From assembly GCF_900099775.1 (NCBI RefSeq), contig NZ_FMTM01000004.1, forward strand, positions 186,001 to 250,000: DNA of 64,000 bases, in the 5' to 3' direction. Shown here one piece after another: positions 8,915 to 19,108 of this stretch (the stretch's first letter is position 1; each line of letters opens with the position of its first letter). Below the pieces are notes generated by a model, which saw only the letters and a list, made by a program, of their open reading frames with translations, searched no databases and was not told where the DNA came from. A program made the position numbers and the translations under genes. The DNA is from Rhizobium mongolense subsp. loessense. Lineage in GTDB: Bacteria; Pseudomonadota; Alphaproteobacteria; Rhizobiales; Rhizobiaceae.

Positions 8915-9979
8915 TCAACCCGCCTTTGCCATCTGCATGAGAGTAACGCGTTGCTGCAGCCGACGCTGGGCCTGATCGACAACCACGGCAATGATAATCA
9001 CCAGTCCCTTGATGACCATCTGCCAGAAGGACGAGACGCCCATCATCACCAGCCCGTCCGACAGGATGCCTATGACGAAGGCGCCAATAATCGTTCCGCC
9101 GATCGTCCCGCGGCCGCCCGACATCGATGTTCCGCCAAGAACCGCCGCAGCGATCGCGTTGAGTTCGAAGCTCTCACCCGTCGCCGGATGCGCGGCCATA
9201 AGTTCCGATGAGATGACGACGCCGACGATGGCCGCGCAAAGGCCCGAGAACATATAAACGAAGGTCTTCACGAGATCGACGCGGATCCCCGACATGCGTG
9301 CTGCGCGCTCGTTGCCACCGACGGCGAAGATATGACGGCCGATCGGCGTGGAGCGCGCGACATAAGCTGCAAGCAAGGCGAGCGCGATGAGGATCCAGAT
9401 CGATACCGGCAAGCCGAGCACCCGACCTGCGCCAAAGAAGTCGAAGCCGGTCGTGGCATATTCAGGCCGGCCGACAAGGTTCGGAAATGTCTGGCCGTCT
9501 GAGGAAAGCAGCGCGAGACCGCGGGCGATATACAGGGTGCCGAGCGTCGCAATGAACGGGGCAACGTTGAGCTTCGTAATAAGCAGCCCGTTGATGAGAC
9601 CGATGATGAGACCAATCGAGAGCGTGATCAAAACGATCTCGAAAAGGTTGAAATAGATGGTGTAGCCGATTGGCAGCTCGATGCCGTAGAGGATCAAACC
9701 GCCGGCGACCATGCCGCAAAGCCCGACGATCGATCCGACCGACAGGTCGATGCCGCCGGTGATGATGACGAACGTCATGCCCATCGCCAGGAAGGCATTG
9801 AGCGCGACGTGTTTTGACATCAGGATCATGTTCGCGGTCGAGGTGAAGTTCGGTGCGAAGATCGCGAAGAAGACGATGACGGCAAAGAGCGCGATGAAGG
9901 TTCTGAGCTTCATCAGCGTCAGGAGGAAAGAGCCGTTCGCGCTCGCCGGCGATGAGGTGGATGAAGTAGCGGCCGTCAT
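8915..9979 (-). CDS. Ribose-type ABC transporter permease (D-apiose importer)
   Basis: A 354-residue RbsC-type permease with eight to ten hydrophobic segments. The family motif GGIDLSVGSIVGL appears near residue 75, and GGTSMSGGRGTIGGTIIGA near residue 282. The start ATG at 9979 overlaps the stop of the ATPase gene by four bases. Together with the ATPase, the DUF2291 lipoprotein and the periplasmic binding protein it forms a complete CUT2 importer directly upstream of the D-apiose dehydrogenase, so free D-apiose is the likely cargo. The family is certain; cargo is inferred from gene order. Confidence 0.93.
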   Translation of the reverse strand: MTAATSSTSSPASANGSFLLTLMKLRTFIALFAVIVFFAIFAPNFTSTANMILMSKHVALNAFLAMGMTFVIITGGIDLSVGSIVGLCGMVAGGLILYGIELPIGYTIYFNLFEIVLITLSIGLIIGLINGLLITKLNVAPFIATLGTLYIARGLALLSSDGQTFPNLVGRPEYATTGFDFFGAGRVLGLPVSIWILIALALLAAYVARSTPIGRHIFAVGGNERAARMSGIRVDLVKTFVYMFSGLCAAIVGVVISSELMAAHPATGESFELNAIAAAVLGGTSMSGGRGTIGGTIIGAFVIGILSDGLVMMGVSSFWQMVIKGLVIIIAVVVDQAQRRLQQRVTLMQMAKAG

Positions 9980-11526
9980 GACGCGTGTTTCCCTTGATGT
10001 CCATGTCCCTTGGCTGAAGCCTGGACGATGGCTTCTTCCTTTGCCTCGCTGCGATCGAAAACGGCCACCAGTTGGCCGTTGCTCAAGACCGCGATGCGAT
10101 CGGAAAGCGCCATGACCTCTTCGAGGTCAGAAGTCGAAAACAGAATGGCGAGCCCGTTTGCCGCCAACCGGCGCATGGTGCGGAAGACATCGGCCTTGGC
10201 GCCGACATCGATGCCGCGGCTTGGCTCGTCCATCAAAAGCACTTTTGGGTTAGTCATCAGCGCCTTGCCGATGACCACCTTCTGCTGGTTGCCGCCCGAC
10301 ATCGAGGTCACTTCAAAATCCGGGTTAGGCGCCTTGATCGAAAGGTCCCGGATGGCATCGCGAATGGCCTTCTTCTCGGCGCCGCTGTCGATATGGAAGA
10401 GGCGGGTAAAGCGACCAAGGCTTGCCAAGGTCAGGTTGGAGGCGATGGAGAGCACCTGGACCAGTCCCTCTCGCTGCCGGTCTTCCGGAATGAGCGCAAG
10501 GCCGCGGCGGATACGCCTGGTGGTATCGCGGGCGCGCACTTCCTTGCCTTCGATGAAGATCTTGCCCGTCGAGTGCAGGTGACGGCCGATCACGCATTCG
10601 AAGAATTCGCTGCGCCCGGCGCCCATGAGACCATAGATGCCGAGAATTTCACCCGCTTTGACGGAAAGCGAGACGTTGTCGACCGCAAGCCCGCCCGTCG
10701 GTCGCGGCAGGCTGATGTTTTCGGCCCGGAAGACCTCGTCTCCGACGGCGTGATCTGCCGATTTTGCGAAATCCTTGGCGTCAGAGCCGATCATGGAGCG
10801 CACGATCCAGCGTGTATCGATATCGCGAACCATCGCCTGGCCGGTAATCTGGCCGTCGCGCAGCACAGTGATGAAATCGCCGATGCGCATCAGCTCTTCA
10901 AGCCGGTGTGAAATGTAGACGATCGCCACCCCTTGAGCCTTCAACTCCGCAATCACCTTAAAGAGGACTTGGACTTCGGCGGCCGAGAGGGCTGAGGTTG
11001 GTTCGTCCATGATCAGGATACGCGCATTCAGCGACATCGCCTTGGCGATTTCGACGAGCTGCTGCTGGCCAATCGGCAGATCCTCGACCATCGCTTCGGC
11101 CTCGATTCCGGCATCCAGACGCTTCAGAAATTCATTGGCTTTCGCAGCCTGTGCCTTGTGGTCGATGCCGAACAGGCCGCGTGTGATCTCGCGAGTGACG
11201 AAGATGTTCTCCGCGACCGACATGTTGGCGAAGAGATTGAGTTCTTGAAAGATCATGCCGATTCCGTAAGCTTGCGCATCGGCCGGGCTGGCGAACGAGA
11301 CCGGCTCACCATCCAGGATGATGCGGCCGAGTGTCGGGCGCTCGACCCCGGCGATGATCTTCATCAGCGTCGATTTGCCCGCGCCGTTTTCGCCGACCAG
11401 CACGTTAACGGCACCTCGGTGCAGCTCGATGTTGGCGCGCTTGACCGCGACGATGCCGGAATAGACCTTCGACACGTCGTCGAGGCGCAGGATAATGTCG
11501 TCCTTCGGTGTGGCGCTCGCCGTCAT
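9976..11526 (-). CDS. Ribose-type ABC transporter ATPase with two nucleotide-binding domains
   Basis: A 516-residue RbsA-type ATPase. Domain 1 has Walker A GENGAGKST (near residue 43), signature LPIGQQQLVEIAKAMS and Walker B ILIMDEPTSAL. Domain 2 has the usual degenerate Walker A GLMGAGRSE, signature MSGGNQQKVVIGKAL and Walker B VLLMDEPSRGIDVG. The ATG at 11526 is chosen because it overlaps the lipoprotein stop (ATGA) and begins the family-typical MTASATPKDDI. The frame stays open far upstream, but that extension is out-of-frame lipoprotein coding sequence. It energises the CUT2 importer for the proposed D-apiose uptake. Confidence 0.95.
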   Translation of the reverse strand: MTASATPKDDIILRLDDVSKVYSGIVAVKRANIELHRGAVNVLVGENGAGKSTLMKIIAGVERPTLGRIILDGEPVSFASPADAQAYGIGMIFQELNLFANMSVAENIFVTREITRGLFGIDHKAQAAKANEFLKRLDAGIEAEAMVEDLPIGQQQLVEIAKAMSLNARILIMDEPTSALSAAEVQVLFKVIAELKAQGVAIVYISHRLEELMRIGDFITVLRDGQITGQAMVRDIDTRWIVRSMIGSDAKDFAKSADHAVGDEVFRAENISLPRPTGGLAVDNVSLSVKAGEILGIYGLMGAGRSEFFECVIGRHLHSTGKIFIEGKEVRARDTTRRIRRGLALIPEDRQREGLVQVLSIASNLTLASLGRFTRLFHIDSGAEKKAIRDAIRDLSIKAPNPDFEVTSMSGGNQQKVVIGKALMTNPKVLLMDEPSRGIDVGAKADVFRTMRRLAANGLAILFSTSDLEEVMALSDRIAVLSNGQLVAVFDRSEAKEEAIVQASAKGHGHQGKHAS

Positions 11527-12167
11527 GATGCCACCGTCAGTCGGCAAGGCGTGACAAGTGGAAGCTGCCCGCTGTTTGGCAAAGGGAAGGCCCCGATGAC
11601 GGTCACTGTCTTGCCGGTCAGGCCCTCGCGGGCGATAGCGGACAGGAAGGCGGTATTGGCCTTCTCGTTGAACGCCTTGCCAAACTGCGCCCACTCGATC
11701 TGGTTCTTGAATTCGTTGAAATTGACGAAGTCGAGCGTGTCGCGTAACGCGGTGCCGCGCAGAGCCGGCCCGATCTGGACCTTTGCATCGGCCTTTCCGT
11801 CGCCATTGGCGTCGACATCGAGCGTTGCTGCACGCGATGCCGTGTCGGCGGCAACGACCTTGCCGGTGAATTTCACCGCATAGGTCCATGGCGAGCTGCT
11901 CTGCTTGCGTGGGTTGCCATATCTCTCCCCCGCCTGGTCTGGAGTGGAGGTGGCCAGCTGCAAGACGTCCTTCAGTTCGCCTGCGCGCTTCTCGAAATAG
12001 GGTACGACCTGGGGCTGCCAGATTGCCTCGACCTTCGCATTCGGGTCGAAGGCGGTCTTGGCCGCTGCTGCCGCCTTTTCCTCTGCGGTCGGCGTCTTGA
12101 TGATCTTGCAACCGGGCAAGGCCGCCGCCACGACAGCAGCGAGCAGAGCGCCCTTCATTCTCAACAT
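11523..12167 (-). CDS. DUF2291 family lipoprotein associated with the ribose-type importer
   Basis: A 214-residue predicted periplasmic lipoprotein. A short signal peptide ends in the lipobox LPGC (Cys near residue 20 of the MLRMKGALL start). The mature part includes FTGKVVAADTASR and an Asp/Gly-rich DVDANGDGKADAKVQIGP stretch. DUF2291 genes commonly sit between the binding protein and ATPase genes of ribose-type ABC importers, as here. The role is not established; it is probably accessory to uptake. The start at 12167 is preferred because it places the lipobox close to the N-terminus and has AGGTT upstream; an alternative ATG lies nine bases further in. Confidence 0.8.
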   Translation of the reverse strand: MLRMKGALLAAVVAAALPGCKIIKTPTAEEKAAAAAKTAFDPNAKVEAIWQPQVVPYFEKRAGELKDVLQLATSTPDQAGERYGNPRKQSSSPWTYAVKFTGKVVAADTASRAATLDVDANGDGKADAKVQIGPALRGTALRDTLDFVNFNEFKNQIEWAQFGKAFNEKANTAFLSAIAREGLTGKTVTVIGAFPLPNSGQLPLVTPCRLTVAS

Positions 12168-12199
12168 GCAATGAACCTCGACGTCATACAATATGCACC

Positions 12200-12227
12200 G
12201 CAAAGGGCGCAGTGCTGCGCCCTTTGC
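12200..12227 (-). terminator. Strong hairpin after the CUT2 binding protein gene
   Basis: GCAAAGGGCGCA at 12200-12211 is perfectly complementary to TGCGCCCTTTGC at 12216-12227, giving a 12-bp stem with a four-base loop. It lies just after the binding protein stop and before the lipoprotein gene. No T-run follows on the minus strand, so a message-stabilising or partial-termination element that raises binding protein output is more likely than a full terminator. Confidence 0.6.
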
Positions 12228-12242
12228 AGGACACGGCTGCGG

Positions 12243-14088
<1,846 letters not shown>

Positions 14089-14411
14089 ATTTTCCTCACC
14101 TGTCCTCAGTCTGATAGGATCATATACTGGTATAATGAGTCAATCACCATATCACCAAATAAACATCGCGACGTGGTTTTCTTTGTCGAGGCGATCAATC
14201 GCCGCACCATTTTCAGCCGAAGGGCGGCCAGAAGGATCGAATTGCGACGTGCTGGGCGCCGACCTTGCGAATGGCGGCGAAGGAAGAGATGACGAACTGC
14301 TGGATGCGAAATGCCACGTTCACGGGACCCCATCGGCGAGGCGGCGCGCGAAGGCGAGCGCTTCGTCGACGGTCTTGTTCATCAAAGCTGGTGCCGACCG
14401 AGATGCTGATC
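14089..14411. other. Intergenic region with promoter/operator for the oxidoisomerase unit
   Basis: About 320 bases separate the oxidoisomerase start from the kinase stop. The part nearest the oxidoisomerase is AT-rich and holds the operator-like motif. The remainder (about 14200-14400) has coding-like composition; one minus-strand stretch reads NKTVDEALAFARRLADG before a stop. It may be the tail of a lost gene, but I cannot identify it and do not call a gene. Confidence 0.5.
14127..14140. promoter_or_regulatory. Operator-like motif A, upstream of apnO
   Basis: CTGGTATAATGAGT is identical to the motif at 17067-17080 and 12/14 identical to 4292-4305. With the adjacent base it has ACT...AGT arms, a partial inverted repeat. 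It lies 38 bases upstream of the oxidoisomerase start. It contains a TATAAT hexamer on the plus strand, but no plus-strand gene follows, so an operator is the better reading. Confidence 0.55.
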
Positions 14412-15749
14412 TCAGTTCTTCCTTCCATCGCGGATCTGCGCGAAATAGCCGTCGGATCCGACCTGGCCGCCCTTAAGAGCGATCTGCAGGCCATTCGTCG
14501 GCTCATAGCTGCCATGCGCGAGGCAAAGCGGAGAACCCGGTGTGTGGGGAAGCGGAAGAAGCGTCGTCAGAGCGTCGATCTTCAACTGCCTGAGTGCATG
14601 ACTGGAGGTATCGCCACCGGCAATGACCGCACGCGAAAGCCCTTCGCTCTCGATCAAACGGCGCAAGACCGAGCCGAGCACACTTCCGAGCTTGTGACGA
14701 GCGCCCGGGACCATGTCGATGTGGATGCCAACGTTCGCCGAGGGGCCAAGGGCGGTATGGAATATGACGCTCTTTCCCTCTCTCAGCTTTCGAGTGCCGG
14801 CCTGTACCGCTTCATCCGCCGAGCGTTGGCTATCTTCCGACACCAGTGCAAGAGGGTCGAGTGCAATGCTTTCAAAGCCGTCATGGACCGCATTTCGAAT
14901 TTGGCGCTCGGTCGTCGCAGATACGCTGCCGGATACGACGGCGAGGCGGTCAACCGGGCCGACATCGGCAAACTCGATGCTGCTTTTGCCGATAACGCCG
15001 TTTCGCCGCCAGGCACTGATAAGCGCGTATTCGACGCCTGACGAGCCGGCAACGAAACTCGAGGATTTGCTGGTAAGACGGAGGAGCTGTTTACCTGCGG
15101 CCACCTGCGTCGCCTCGGATTCGACATCGATGAGCACAATCCCGTCTGAAACCGACGCGAGTTCGTCGATACGCGCGTCGGCGTTTGCCGATGTGAGCGC
15201 AACCAGATCGGCGACTGCAACGGGAATGCGGGTCTGCTTTGCCAGGTGGACGGCAAGGTCGGCCTCATCCATCGGAGTCACCGGATGGCAGTTCATCACC
15301 GGGTGCCGGTCGATGCGATAGATACGGCCCTGGTAGGCGGCAAAAAGGTTGCCGAAGGCGGTATAACGCTTCAATTGCGGCGCACCAACGATGACAGGCA
15401 CAACGGACTGAGCGAACGTCGTCCGGCCGATTTCGATCGCCTTGCCGATGCTGCCGATCTCAGCACTGGAATCGAAGGTCGAGCAGACCTTGTAGTGGCA
15501 TATCTCGGCGCCCAGCGACTTCAGCCATTCGAAAGCGGGCGTCAGGTGCTGTTGCATCCATGCGGGTGTCTCGCTGCGGCTTGTTCCCGCAATGCCGATC
15601 GCCTGGCAACCCTTGAAGCGGGCAAGTATTTCGGGCGTAGGGATGTCGAGAAACAGCGCAGTCGCAATGCCGTTCGACGCCAAGGCTTCCATGACATCGG
15701 TGGAGCCGGTAAAGTCATCGCCGTAATAGCTGACGAGAAGCTTGTCCAT
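14412..15749 (-). CDS. oiaK: 3-oxo-isoapionate kinase, DUF1537 four-carbon acid sugar kinase family
   Basis: A 445-residue ATP-dependent kinase. The N-terminal domain carries the family motif YGDDFTGSTDVMEAL (residues 9-23) and GIAGTSRSETPAWM. The C-terminal nucleotide-binding domain includes AGGDTSSHALRQL near residue 385. The start ATG at 15749 is five bases after the stop of the RuBisCO-like gene; the frame is open upstream but there it overlaps that gene. The expected reaction is phosphorylation of 3-oxo-isoapionate at C4, which prepares it for the RuBisCO-like decarboxylase. The DUF1537 family is certain; the exact substrate comes from the pathway context. Confidence 0.82.
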   Translation of the reverse strand: MDKLLVSYYGDDFTGSTDVMEALASNGIATALFLDIPTPEILARFKGCQAIGIAGTSRSETPAWMQQHLTPAFEWLKSLGAEICHYKVCSTFDSSAEIGSIGKAIEIGRTTFAQSVVPVIVGAPQLKRYTAFGNLFAAYQGRIYRIDRHPVMNCHPVTPMDEADLAVHLAKQTRIPVAVADLVALTSANADARIDELASVSDGIVLIDVESEATQVAAGKQLLRLTSKSSSFVAGSSGVEYALISAWRRNGVIGKSSIEFADVGPVDRLAVVSGSVSATTERQIRNAVHDGFESIALDPLALVSEDSQRSADEAVQAGTRKLREGKSVIFHTALGPSANVGIHIDMVPGARHKLGSVLGSVLRRLIESEGLSRAVIAGGDTSSHALRQLKIDALTTLLPLPHTPGSPLCLAHGSYEPTNGLQIALKGGQVGSDGYFAQIRDGRKN

Positions 15750-15754
15750 CGCGA

Positions 15755-17011
15755 TCAGGCGCCTTTTCCTTCGCTGAACTTTGCAATGGAAGCCGCAAGC
15801 TCCGGGTGATCCTTGGCGTAGGCCTCCAATGGTATGTCGGCGATTGCGGCCTGCCAGGCCTGCTGTACCGCCCGAACGCCGGCCGCCGGTCCGCCGGGAT
15901 GACTGACGATGCCGCCGCCGCAAAGGTAGAGAAGGTCGGTGGTACGGCCGGTTCGTTGGTAGGTCTCCGGCGCCTGTCCTCCCCACTGACCGGATCCAGC
16001 AACTGGAAGCGGGCAGTCGGAGGCGTCGAAGAGCGGCGTGGTGACGGCCTTGAACGATGCGATGAAGCTTTCGTCCGGTTCCCAGTATTTTGCCCGGATG
16101 CCGTTGATCTGGAACTGGTCGACGCCGAGCAGTCGCCAGAATTGCTGGTAGACCTTGAAGTCCATGCCGGCGCCAGGGTTGCGCGTCAGCACGTCCCAAC
16201 CGTTGCGATGCGCATGCAGCACCAGATTGGACCGCTTTCGAAGAAAACTCATACCGCCGAAGCCGATCGAGTTGATGTTGACGACGGCGCAGTTGCCGCC
16301 GGCCTTGGCGACGATGTCGTGGTTGCGCATCATTTCGTCGGGGTCGGCATGCGAGATGCCGAATGCATACATGACCTTCTTGCCGGTCTTCTGTTCGTGG
16401 TCCAGAATACGCGGCATGATCGCTGCGACACGATCCTGGAGCGGCGAATAGGCCGGGCTCATCAGCTTCTCGTCATCCTTGATGAAGTCGACGCCGGATT
16501 TGATGAGTTCGCCGACAAGCTCCGCCGTTTCGTGCGGCCGCAGGCCAAGGGCTGGCTTGACGATCGTTCCGATGATCGGACGGGCTTCCACTCCGGTCAG
16601 GCGGCGACTTCCGTGAATGCCGAACTGCGGTCCCGGATGGGCGCCCTTGAAGGCGTCCGGCAGCTTCATGTCGACGATGCGAATGCCGGTCATGCCCTTG
16701 ATGGAATAGACGCCGCCGATCGCGATGGTCATCAGGGCCGAAAGATCTGTGCCGATCGCGTCCAGCGGAAAGGCGATGTCGACATCGGCGCGGTGGAGCA
16801 GAGTGCCGGGGCCAACCTCCGGCCATGTTGGACGGCCTGCATCGCCGAGGCGGCGGATCGCCAGCACTCGGGCGGCGACACGCGATTTCAACTCCTCGGT
16901 TTCACCCGGAACGGGCACGAAGGTTCCGGTCGACTGGTCGCTTGCGATCTTCTCCGCCATTGATTCGACGCTCCCAGGCGTCTCGATGCGGTAGGTCAGC
17001 GTAATCATCAT
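15755..17011 (-). CDS. oiaX: RuBisCO-like protein, probable 3-oxo-isoapionate-4-phosphate decarboxylase
   Basis: A 418-residue RuBisCO large-chain homologue. Residues of the RuBisCO active site are visible: VKPALG (K175 region), GVDFIKDDE (the carbamylated-Lys/Asp/Glu metal site), LHAHR (H294 region) and GSGQWGG (phosphate loop). It is therefore not a degenerate relative. In the apionate pathway this family decarboxylates 3-oxo-isoapionate 4-phosphate to L-erythrulose 1-phosphate; a sister RuBisCO-like type (OiaT) instead gives phosphoglycerate plus glycolate and cannot be excluded. It is first in the unit, five bases before the kinase gene. Start at 17011 (MMITLTYR) is preferred; the ATG at 17008 or an upstream in-frame codon nearer AAGGAG are alternatives. 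Confidence 0.8.
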   Translation of the reverse strand: MMITLTYRIETPGSVESMAEKIASDQSTGTFVPVPGETEELKSRVAARVLAIRRLGDAGRPTWPEVGPGTLLHRADVDIAFPLDAIGTDLSALMTIAIGGVYSIKGMTGIRIVDMKLPDAFKGAHPGPQFGIHGSRRLTGVEARPIIGTIVKPALGLRPHETAELVGELIKSGVDFIKDDEKLMSPAYSPLQDRVAAIMPRILDHEQKTGKKVMYAFGISHADPDEMMRNHDIVAKAGGNCAVVNINSIGFGGMSFLRKRSNLVLHAHRNGWDVLTRNPGAGMDFKVYQQFWRLLGVDQFQINGIRAKYWEPDESFIASFKAVTTPLFDASDCPLPVAGSGQWGGQAPETYQRTGRTTDLLYLCGGGIVSHPGGPAAGVRAVQQAWQAAIADIPLEAYAKDHPELAASIAKFSEGKGA

Positions 17012-17066
17012 GACGTGCAGGGTGCTCCTTTCGTCGCAAACGATTGTCATGGCGTCGACTTATGAT

Positions 17067-17080
17067 CTGGTATAATGAGT
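17067..17080. promoter_or_regulatory. Operator-like motif B, between oiaX and the GntR regulator
   Basis: CTGGTATAATGAGT, identical to motif A. It lies 56 bases upstream of the RuBisCO-like gene start and about 90 bases upstream of the divergent regulator start, so it could control both directions. The TATAAT hexamer could additionally serve as a -10 element for the regulator. Confidence 0.55.
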
Positions 17081-17169
17081 ATTCCAATCGATGAAAAGTG
17101 GAATCTTTCGATGCGCGAATTTCAGGCTGAGCTTTGTTCTCGGCATGGAAGATGGTAGGAGGAAACATT

Positions 17170-17892
17170 TTGAGCCAGCGAGATCTCATGACACAACCCA
17201 TCGAACAAATCGTCCGCCGGAAACTGTCCGACGAAGTGTTTGATCGACTCGAGCGGATGATTACGTCAGGCGAACTTCAGCCTGGCGATGAAATGCCGTC
17301 CGAACGCGTTCTCATGGAGCGCTTTGGCGTTGGTCGTCCTGCAATCCGCGAAGCGATGCAGTCACTTGCCAATAAGGGGCTCGTGAACATTTCCCATGGT
17401 GAACGAGCCAAGGTACTGCAACTGACGGCTCGATCGATCTTCCGTCAGGTCGATTTGACCGCGAAGATCATGCTGTCCCAGTCGGCCGATTCTCTGGAGC
17501 ATCTGAAGAGCGCCCGAATTTTCTTCGAACGGGGCATGGCGCGGGAGGCCGCTCAACGTACCAAGCAGAGCGACGTCGACGAGCTTCGCGACATTATCGA
17601 CCGCCAGCGCCGCGCATTGGGACATGCAGAAGAATTCATCGCCGCGGATATGCAGTTTCATACGCGCATCGCTCAGATTTCCGGCAATCCGATATTCGTC
17701 GCAGTGAGTGAGGCAATGCTGGCATGGCTAAAGGAATATCACACCGAAATGCTCATCTGGACCGGTAAGGAAAAGCTTACACTGGTCGAGCACGAGGAAA
17801 TCCTTGAGCGGCTTGCCGCAAACGACGCCGATGGTGCTGAGGCTGCGGTTCTGAAGCATCTCGAACGCTCGCGGGCGCTCTACACGAAATAG
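17170..17892 (+). CDS. GntR family (FadR/FCD subgroup) transcriptional regulator of the apiose locus
   Basis: A 240-residue regulator. The N-terminal winged helix-turn-helix spans about residues 15-80 (GDEMPSERVLMERFGVGRPAIREAM is the recognition region). The C-terminal all-helical FCD ligand domain has a metal-site pattern with ADMQFHTRIAQISGN and an HEEILERL helix. TTG at 17170 is chosen because AGGAGG lies seven bases upstream; an ATG at 17188 is the alternative. It is transcribed away from the apionate genes, and three GGTATA-type motifs occur before the units of the locus. Overall it resembles NanR-like members. The likely role is a repressor released by a pathway intermediate; this is inference. 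Confidence 0.85.
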   Translation: MSQRDLMTQPIEQIVRRKLSDEVFDRLERMITSGELQPGDEMPSERVLMERFGVGRPAIREAMQSLANKGLVNISHGERAKVLQLTARSIFRQVDLTAKIMLSQSADSLEHLKSARIFFERGMAREAAQRTKQSDVDELRDIIDRQRRALGHAEEFIAADMQFHTRIAQISGNPIFVAVSEAMLAWLKEYHTEMLIWTGKEKLTLVEHEEILERLAANDADGAEAAVLKHLERSRALYTK

Positions 17893-17910
17893 TTCACTCG
17901 CGTCGCTTGC

Positions 17911-18456
17911 TCATGCTCTCTCGGAAATGCTCGCGGCAAAGGCCTGGAGCAGGGCTAGCCCACCCGGCCAGTCCTCAAGCCCACTGCGGCCGTTGATATG
18001 GCCGACTGCTCCAACCTCGACAATCTGGCTGCCCCATTCAGCCGCCCGCATGCGGGCATATTCAATCTTGCCATAAGGATCGTCGGAACTTGCAATGACG
18101 AGAGAGGGAAAACGGAGCTTGCCTTCAGGTGGGCCGGCGAAACCAGCAGCCTCCGCTGGAAAGGCATCGGACTGTGGATCGGGAACCGCCACAAGAAAGG
18201 CGCCTGCCACGGGAAGAGAAGAAACGCGCTGCCAATGGACGATCAGAAGGCACGCGAGACTGTGGGCCACCAGCAGCGGTGCATTCTTCGTCGCGGCGAC
18301 GGTTCGCTCCAGCGCTGCGGCCCAGTCCGGTAAATCCGGCTTATCCCAGCTCTTCGGTTGAAAACGGATCGCTCGGGGATTTGTCCGCTCCCAATGCGTT
18401 TGCCAATGTGTCTCCCCTGATCCTCCAATACCGGGCAGAATGATGATGTCGGCCAT
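17911..18456 (-). CDS. RBBP9/YdeN family alpha/beta hydrolase
   Basis: A 181-residue small serine hydrolase. It starts MADIIILPGIGGSGETHWQ, characteristic of the RBBP9/YdeN family. The nucleophile lies in VAHSLACLL (Ser near residue 65), the acid is probably in ASSDDPYG, and the catalytic His in GAVGHINGRSG near residue 157. AAAGGAG precedes the ATG at 18456. The physiological substrate of bacterial members is generally unknown. It is convergent with the GntR gene (19 bases between stops) and divergent from the Lrp-type regulator, so the two small genes may be functionally linked. Confidence 0.85.
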   Translation of the reverse strand: MADIIILPGIGGSGETHWQTHWERTNPRAIRFQPKSWDKPDLPDWAAALERTVAATKNAPLLVAHSLACLLIVHWQRVSSLPVAGAFLVAVPDPQSDAFPAEAAGFAGPPEGKLRFPSLVIASSDDPYGKIEYARMRAAEWGSQIVEVGAVGHINGRSGLEDWPGGLALLQAFAASISERA

Positions 18457-18558
18457 GCGTTCTCCTTTCATGCCGGGAAGATGGCGTCTTCCATCTGTCT
18501 CTGGAATAGGCAATCATCGGAAAACACATCCGATTTCCGATGAACTAAAGGTCAAAGC

Positions 18559-19035
18559 ATGACACCTGCCCAAAACGGCCGCTTCCTGCTCGATCCGACC
18601 GATATCGCCATCATTGAAGCATTGCAGGAGGACGGAAGGATTGCGATTTCGGAACTTGGACGCAAGATTGGGTTGTCTCAACCGGCGACGTCGGAGAGGG
18701 TAAAGCGGCTGGAAGAACGTGGCATCATCGCCGGATACGGAGCACGTATCGATGCCGCCCGGCTGGGATTGGGAATGATGGCGGTCGTGCGCCTTCGCAC
18801 GACGCACGAGCACATCCGCGCATGTCTGAAGCAATTTTCCGAAATGCCGCATGTCATAGAAGTGCTGCGGCTGACGGGAGAGGACTGCTTTTTCCTGAAG
18901 GTTCTGGTTCCGTCACCGGGAGATCTCGAGGCGATCGTGGATTCGATCGCGCGGTTCGGAGCCGTAACAACGTCACTCGTCTTGCGCGGCGAGCCGCCGA
19001 AATTCATCGGGCGCACGCTGATCCACCGGGTTTAG
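18559..19035 (+). CDS. Lrp/AsnC family transcriptional regulator
   Basis: A 158-residue regulator. An N-terminal helix-turn-helix (LDPTDIAIIEALQEDGRIA, ISELGRKIGLSQPATSERVKR) is followed by a C-terminal RAM/ligand domain with VIEVLRLTGEDCFFLKVLV. The length is normal for the family. It is divergent from the RBBP9-type hydrolase gene with about 100 bases between starts, and is followed after 73 bases by an esterase gene on the same strand. Lrp-family members often control the adjacent divergent gene in response to an amino acid; the target here is inference. Confidence 0.9.
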   Translation: MTPAQNGRFLLDPTDIAIIEALQEDGRIAISELGRKIGLSQPATSERVKRLEERGIIAGYGARIDAARLGLGMMAVVRLRTTHEHIRACLKQFSEMPHVIEVLRLTGEDCFFLKVLVPSPGDLEAIVDSIARFGAVTTSLVLRGEPPKFIGRTLIHRV

Positions 19036-19108
19036 GAATTCCAGCACAAGGCCGATCAGGCGGATTTTACGAGAGCAAAAACGGACGCAACGTCGACCAA
19101 GAAGAGGT

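Noticed and set aside
11527..12171. N-terminal extension of the ABC ATPase frame
   Set aside because: The extension overlaps the DUF2291 lipoprotein gene out of frame and has no ATPase similarity; the ATG at 11526 is the true start.
15750..16199. N-terminal extension of the DUF1537 kinase frame
   Set aside because: It is the shifted reading of the RuBisCO-like gene end; the kinase motif starts directly after the ATG at 15749.
15806..16963. 385-residue plus-strand open frame
   Set aside because: Antisense to the RuBisCO-like gene; composition and lack of similarity mark it as a shadow of a high-GC gene.
17071..17076. TATAAT as a simple -10 promoter element explaining the repeated motif
   Set aside because: The copy at 14131 has no plus-strand gene and the copy at 4292 reads TATGAT, while the flanking CTGG and GAG are conserved, so an operator fits better; it may still double as a -10 box at 17071.
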